Of a stretch of 11,764 nt of DNA, positions 5,696 to 11,764 are shown one piece after another. The translations under genes and the position numbers were made by a program. How positions within the stretch are numbered: position 1 is the first letter of the stretch; each line of letters opens with the position of its first letter. This DNA is from an uncultured Aquincola sp. (lineage in GTDB: Bacteria; Pseudomonadota; Gammaproteobacteria; Burkholderiales; Burkholderiaceae). Where the stretch lies: NCBI GenBank assembly GCA_937883885.1, contig CAKZXL010000467.1:1-11764 (forward strand), given 5' to 3'. The notes beneath the pieces are model-generated. The model did not search any database. It was given only the letters and a program-made list of their open reading frames with translations, and had not been told where the DNA came from.

Positions 5696-6376
5696 ATGTC
5701 CTTGGTGCACCGCCGCTCGGTTACGTTTGCCCTCGCCGCCCTGTTCGCCGCTGCCGGCAGCCCCGCCGCGCTGGCGCATGCCAATGCCAGCGGCCCCGCG
5801 GCCGACGGAAGCACCCCCCGCACCGCCACCGACCAAGCCTGGCAGCACATCGTGCAGGCTGCCGACCACCGTGGCCTGCCCTTCGCCATCGTCGACAAGC
5901 AGCAGGCGCTGCTGACCGTGTTCGACGGTCGCGGCCACCCCATCGCCCGCACGCCGGTGCTGCTGGGTCTGGCGCCCGGCGACGACATCACCCCCGGCGT
6001 GGGCCAACGGGCGCAGACCGGCAACGTGGCGCCGCAGGAGCGCACCACGCCCGCCGGCCGCTTCGAGGCCGAGCCCGGCCGCAACGTGCAGGGCGAAGAC
6101 ATCGTCTGGCTGGACTACGACGCCGCCTTTGCCATCCACCGGCTGCGCCCGGGTCCTTCGAAGCAGGCGCGCGAGCAGCGCCTGGCCTCGCCCCGGCTCG
6201 CCGACCGGCGGGTGTCGCTGGGCTGCGTGGTGGTGCCCGTGCCCTTTTATGAAAACGTGATCGCTCCGGTGCTGGGCCGCGGCCGCAGCGTGGTGTACGT
6301 GCTGCCCGAAACCCGGCCGCTGCAGACCTTGTTTGCCCGCGCGGACACGCTGCCGCTGCGCACCGCGGCGCGCTGA
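5696..6376 (+). CDS. YkuD-fold L,D-transpeptidase-like exported protein (paralogue B)
   Basis: A 226-residue exported protein closely related to its upstream neighbour. I start it at 5696 because this gives a normal signal peptide ([20 protein letters not shown], cleavage probably after ALA near residue 27) preceded by GGAAAG; the open frame upstream codes nothing recognisable. The YkuD-like domain spans about 62-213: [30 protein letters not shown] (115-123), AIHRLRP with His148 and VSLGCVVVP with Ser174 and Cys177. Shared blocks with paralogue A include [25 protein letters not shown] and VYVLPETRP, which indicates a tandem duplication. Here the SHGC motif is SLGC and the following Asn is also lost, so it is more altered than A. 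Differing anchors, membrane for A and cleaved signal for B, suggest divided roles. Catalysis is not assured. Confidence 0.8.
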   Translation: MSLVHRRSVTFALAALFAAAGSPAALAHANASGPAADGSTPRTATDQAWQHIVQAADHRGLPFAIVDKQQALLTVFDGRGHPIARTPVLLGLAPGDDITPGVGQRAQTGNVAPQERTTPAGRFEAEPGRNVQGEDIVWLDYDAAFAIHRLRPGPSKQAREQRLASPRLADRRVSLGCVVVPVPFYENVIAPVLGRGRSVVYVLPETRPLQTLFARADTLPLRTAAR

Positions 6377-6476
6377 TTCAGCGCTTTGCCACGCGCGCGC
6401 GGCGCGCTTTCCTACAGCCTGCGGACGGGCACCTCGGTACAACTGGCGGGATGGTTACCACCCCTGCCACGCACCG

Positions 6477-7271
6477 ATGAGCGCCCTGGCCGAAGCTCCC
6501 GCCGACCCGGCAACGGGCACCGCCACCCCCGCGGTGACCACCCGTGTGCTGACGGTCAACACCCACAAGGGTTTCACCTTCTTCAACCGCAAGTTCATCC
6601 TGCATGAGCTGCGCGAAGCAGTGCGCCATGTGTCGGCCGACGTGGTGTTTCTGCAGGAAGTGCTGGGCACGCACACCCGCCACTCCACCCGCTGGGCGGG
6701 CTGGCCGGAAGCGCCGCACTACGAATTCCTGGCCGACGAGATCTGGCCCGAGTTCGCCTATGGCCGCAACGCGGTGTACCCGCACGGCCACCACGGCAAT
6801 GCGGTGCTGTCGAAGTACCCGATCGCGCACTACGAGAACCTGGACGTGTCCATCGCCGGCCCCGAAAAGCGCGGCCTGCTGCACTGCGTGCTCAAGCTGC
6901 CCGACGGCCGCGACCTGCATGCCATCTGCGTGCACCTGGGGCTGCAGGAACGCCACCGCGTCAAGCAGCTGCAGCTGCTGTGCCAGATGATGCACAAGCG
7001 CATTCCTGAAGATGCACCCGTGGTGGTGGCCGGCGACTTCAACGACTGGCGGGTGCGCGCCCACGGCATCCTGGCGCGGGCCGGCCTGCGCGAGGTGTAT
7101 GCCCATGCCACCGGCGCTTCGGCCCGCAGCTTTCCGGCCGCGTTCCCGATGCTGCAGCTGGACCGCATCTACGTGCGCAATGCCCGCGTGCATGCGCCGG
7201 TGATCCTGCCCAAGAAGCCTTGGGACAAGCTGTCTGACCATGCGCCCCTGGCGGCGGAGATCGCGGTATGA
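6477..7271 (+). CDS. Endonuclease/exonuclease/phosphatase family protein, YbhP-like
   Basis: A 264-residue metal-dependent phosphoesterase-fold protein. Motifs of the family are in order: VLTVNTHKG (Asn28), FLQEV (Glu61), VHLGL (His153), GDFNDW (186-191), LDRIY (Asp229) and SDHAPL (Asp254-His255). The substrate is unknown; the fold covers nucleases, phosphoinositide and sphingomyelin phosphodiesterases. Its stop overlaps the start of the cardiolipin synthase gene as ATGA, and a YbhN-like gene follows, the order of E. coli ybhP-clsB-ybhN, so a role in phospholipid metabolism is a fair inference. There is no signal peptide. The ATG at 6477 has no Shine-Dalgarno sequence but overlaps the stop of a nine-codon frame (6451-6480). 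A GTG at 6534 is an alternative start. Confidence 0.88.
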   Translation: MSALAEAPADPATGTATPAVTTRVLTVNTHKGFTFFNRKFILHELREAVRHVSADVVFLQEVLGTHTRHSTRWAGWPEAPHYEFLADEIWPEFAYGRNAVYPHGHHGNAVLSKYPIAHYENLDVSIAGPEKRGLLHCVLKLPDGRDLHAICVHLGLQERHRVKQLQLLCQMMHKRIPEDAPVVVAGDFNDWRVRAHGILARAGLREVYAHATGASARSFPAAFPMLQLDRIYVRNARVHAPVILPKKPWDKLSDHAPLAAEIAV

Positions 7272-8455
7272 GCAACCGTTGGGTGGCGGGCAACCGCTTC
7301 GAGCTGCTTGAAAACGGCGAAGCGTTCTACCCCCGCGTGTTCGAGTGCATCGCCGCCGCGCAACATGAGGTGTACGTCGAGACCTTCATCCTGTTCGACG
7401 ACAAGGTGGGCCGCGGCCTGCACGAGGCGCTGCTGAAGGCCGCTGCCAACGGCGCGCAGGTGCACCTGTTGATCGACGGCTTCGGCTCGCCCGACCTGAC
7501 GCCCGCCTTCACCGACCCGCTGCGCGAAGCCGGCGTGGTGCTGCACGTGTTCGACCCTGCCCCGCCCATCCTGGGCTGGCGCCGCAACATGCTGCGGCGC
7601 ATGCACCGCAAGATCGTGGTGATCGACGGCAAGCAGGCTTTCGTGGGTGGCATCAATTATTCGGCCGACCACCTGGCCGACTACGGCCCCGAGGCCAAGC
7701 AGGACTATGCGGTGGAAGTGCACGGCCCCATCGTCGGCCACATCCACGCCTTCACCAAGGCTGCGGCGCGCGTGGTGCAGCCCAGCCGACGCTGGTTGCG
7801 CCGCGCCAAGCCCGAGGCCGAAAAGGCGCTGGATGCCGCGGGCCAGGCGCAGGCCATGTTCATCACCCGCGACAACCGCGACCACACCACCGACATCGAG
7901 CGGCACTACCGCGCGGCCATCCGGTCGGCCCGCAAGCGTGTGGTCATCGCCAATGCCTACTTCTTTCCGGGCTACCGCTTCATCCGCGAGCTGCGCAAGG
8001 CGGCGCGCCGCGGCGTGGAAGTGGTGCTGATCCTGCAGGGCGAGCCCGACATGCCCATTGCCAAGGCCGCGGCCGAGACGCTGTACGCCAACCTGTTGAA
8101 GGCCGGCGTGCGCATCTTCGAATACTGCGAGCGGCCCTTGCACGGCAAGGTGGCGCTGGTGGACGACGAATGGTCGACCGTGGGCTCGAGCAACCTCGAC
8201 CCGCTGAGCCTGTCGCTGAACCTGGAGGCCAACGTCGTCATCCGCGACCGCGACTTCAACGCCACCTTGAGCGGCCGGCTGCAGCACCTGATGGACAACG
8301 CCTGCAAGGAAGTGGACGCGACGCAGATCGACCCGCCCAGCCTGTGGTCGACGATCCGCAGCTACATCGTCTTCCACTTCATCCGCAAGTTTCCGCGCTG
8401 GGCGCCGCGGCTGCCGCAACTCACGCGGCCGACGGTGGCGCCGCTGCGCCTGTAG
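7268..8455 (+). CDS. clsB: Cardiolipin synthase B (phospholipase D superfamily)
   Basis: A 395-residue enzyme that makes cardiolipin by phosphatidyl transfer at the inner membrane. It has the two HKD motifs of the phospholipase D superfamily: [10 protein letters not shown] with His113, Lys115 and Asp120, followed by GGIN (127-130); and [10 protein letters not shown] with His292, Lys294 and Asp299, followed by GSSNLDPLS (306-314). It lacks the two N-terminal membrane helices of ClsA, and its length and N-terminus ([20 protein letters not shown]) fit ClsB. In E. coli, ClsB uses phosphatidylglycerol, and can also use phosphatidylethanolamine with other alcohols. It is translationally coupled to the upstream phosphatase-family gene (ATGA) and lies 13 bp before the ybhN-like gene. 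The C-terminal region ([14 protein letters not shown], 365-378) may contact the membrane. Confidence 0.95.
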   Translation: MSNRWVAGNRFELLENGEAFYPRVFECIAAAQHEVYVETFILFDDKVGRGLHEALLKAAANGAQVHLLIDGFGSPDLTPAFTDPLREAGVVLHVFDPAPPILGWRRNMLRRMHRKIVVIDGKQAFVGGINYSADHLADYGPEAKQDYAVEVHGPIVGHIHAFTKAAARVVQPSRRWLRRAKPEAEKALDAAGQAQAMFITRDNRDHTTDIERHYRAAIRSARKRVVIANAYFFPGYRFIRELRKAARRGVEVVLILQGEPDMPIAKAAAETLYANLLKAGVRIFEYCERPLHGKVALVDDEWSTVGSSNLDPLSLSLNLEANVVIRDRDFNATLSGRLQHLMDNACKEVDATQIDPPSLWSTIRSYIVFHFIRKFPRWAPRLPQLTRPTVAPLRL

Positions 8456-9408
8456 CCGGGCCCGCCCGATGGACAACCCCAAGGGCCGGGGCCTGACCGC
8501 CCGCGCCTGGTGGCCCTGGGCGCGGCGCATCGTCACGCTCTTGTTCTTCAGCCTGGTGGTGTGGCTGTTGGTCAAGCAGGCCCGCAACATCGACTGGGCG
8601 CAGGTGTGGACGGCTGCGGGCAACCACCCGCTGCCGGCGCTGCTGCTCGCCGCCGGCCTGGGCATCGCGAGCCACGGGCTGTACAGCAGCTTCGACCTGC
8701 TGGGTCGGCACTACACCGGCCACCGCCTGCCCGCCTGGCAGGTGATGCTCACCACCTTCATCAGCTACGCCTTCAACCTGAACCTGGGGTCGCTGGTGGG
8801 TGGCGTGGCCTTCCGCTTCCGGCTGTATTCGCGGCTGGGGCTGGACAACGCCCGCATCGGCCGCATCCTTGGCATCAGCATGCTCACCAACTGGCTGGGC
8901 TACCTGGTGCTGGCGGGGGCGGTGTTCGCCTCCGGCCTGTTGGAAGTGCCGGCCGAATGGCGCATCGCCGGACCGCCGCTGCAATGGCTGGGCGGCGCGC
9001 TGCTGCTGGTGGCGGCGGGCTATGTGGTGGCCTGCTTCGCCTCCAAGCGCCGGCTGCTGGTGGTGCGCGGGCATGAGCTGCCGCTGCCCACCGGGCGCAT
9101 GGCGCTGCTGCAGCTGGCCATGTCGTGCACCAACTGGATGTTGATGGGCGCGATGGTGTGGACGCTGCTGGACCAGCGCATCGGCTATGCCACGGTGCTG
9201 GGCGTGCTGCTCATTGCCGCCATCGCCGGCGTCATCACCCATGTGCCGGCCGGCCTGGGCGTGCTGGAGGCGGTGTTCGTCGCTCTGCTGTCGGACCGCA
9301 TACCGGCCGGGGAGCTGCTGGCTTCGCTGCTGATCTACCGCGCGATGTACTACCTGGTGCCGCTGGCGCTGGCCACGCTGCTGCACCTGACCATCGAGGC
9401 GCGCATGC

Positions 9409-11759
<2,351 letters not shown>

Positions 11760-11764
11760 GCGCC

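Noticed and set aside
7169..8665. 498-codon minus-strand open frame opposite clsB
   Set aside because: It is a shadow of clsB, which has two intact HKD motifs. The antisense product is His/Gln/Ala/Arg-rich without any domain pattern.

Overview
The window looks like chromosomal DNA of a Burkholderiales betaproteobacterium, probably of the Rubrivivax/Leptothrix/Ideonella type. This rests on very high GC, strong G/C third-position bias, long open antisense frames created by that bias, a type-2 argininosuccinate synthase close to the E. coli form as I remember it, and intergenic repeats of a style I associate with that order. I see no plasmid, phage or transposase gene, no tRNA or rRNA, and no CRISPR array. 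The species assignment is an inference.

Layout. (1) 1-71 minus: the first 23-24 codons of an exported protein. An OmpR-type tandem binding site (148-175) lies upstream, followed by an 82-bp-arm inverted repeat (223-509). (2) 537-2548 minus: a QseB/PmrA-type response regulator and its sensor kinase, overlapping by ATGA. (3) 2619-3272 plus: a cytoplasmic FrnE-like DsbA-family oxidoreductase, divergent from the regulator; then a repeat-like spacer and a small conserved-looking gene of unknown function (3454-3801). (4) 4002-4460 plus: an exported Ser/Gly/Thr/Asn-rich low-complexity protein. Its Shine-Dalgarno sequence can pair with the leader, and two hairpins follow it. (5) 4625-6376 plus: two adjacent paralogues of the YkuD (L,D-transpeptidase-like) fold, both with altered SHGC motifs. 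(6) 6477-9494 plus: an endonuclease/exonuclease/phosphatase protein, a ClsB-type cardiolipin synthase and a YbhN-like membrane protein, the same order as E. coli ybhP-clsB-ybhN. (7) 9409-10242 minus: an alpha/beta hydrolase converging on and overlapping the ybhN-like gene. (8) 10410-11759 plus: argG, essentially complete.

Several neighbouring genes concern the envelope: a two-component system with a putative target promoter, two YkuD-type proteins, a cardiolipin synthase with its conserved partners, and a secreted low-complexity protein. I find no clearly new multi-gene system. The best leads are the paired YkuD-like proteins with degenerate active sites, the leader hairpin covering the ribosome binding site at 4002, the tripartite regulator box at 148-175 and the large inverted repeat at 223-509.
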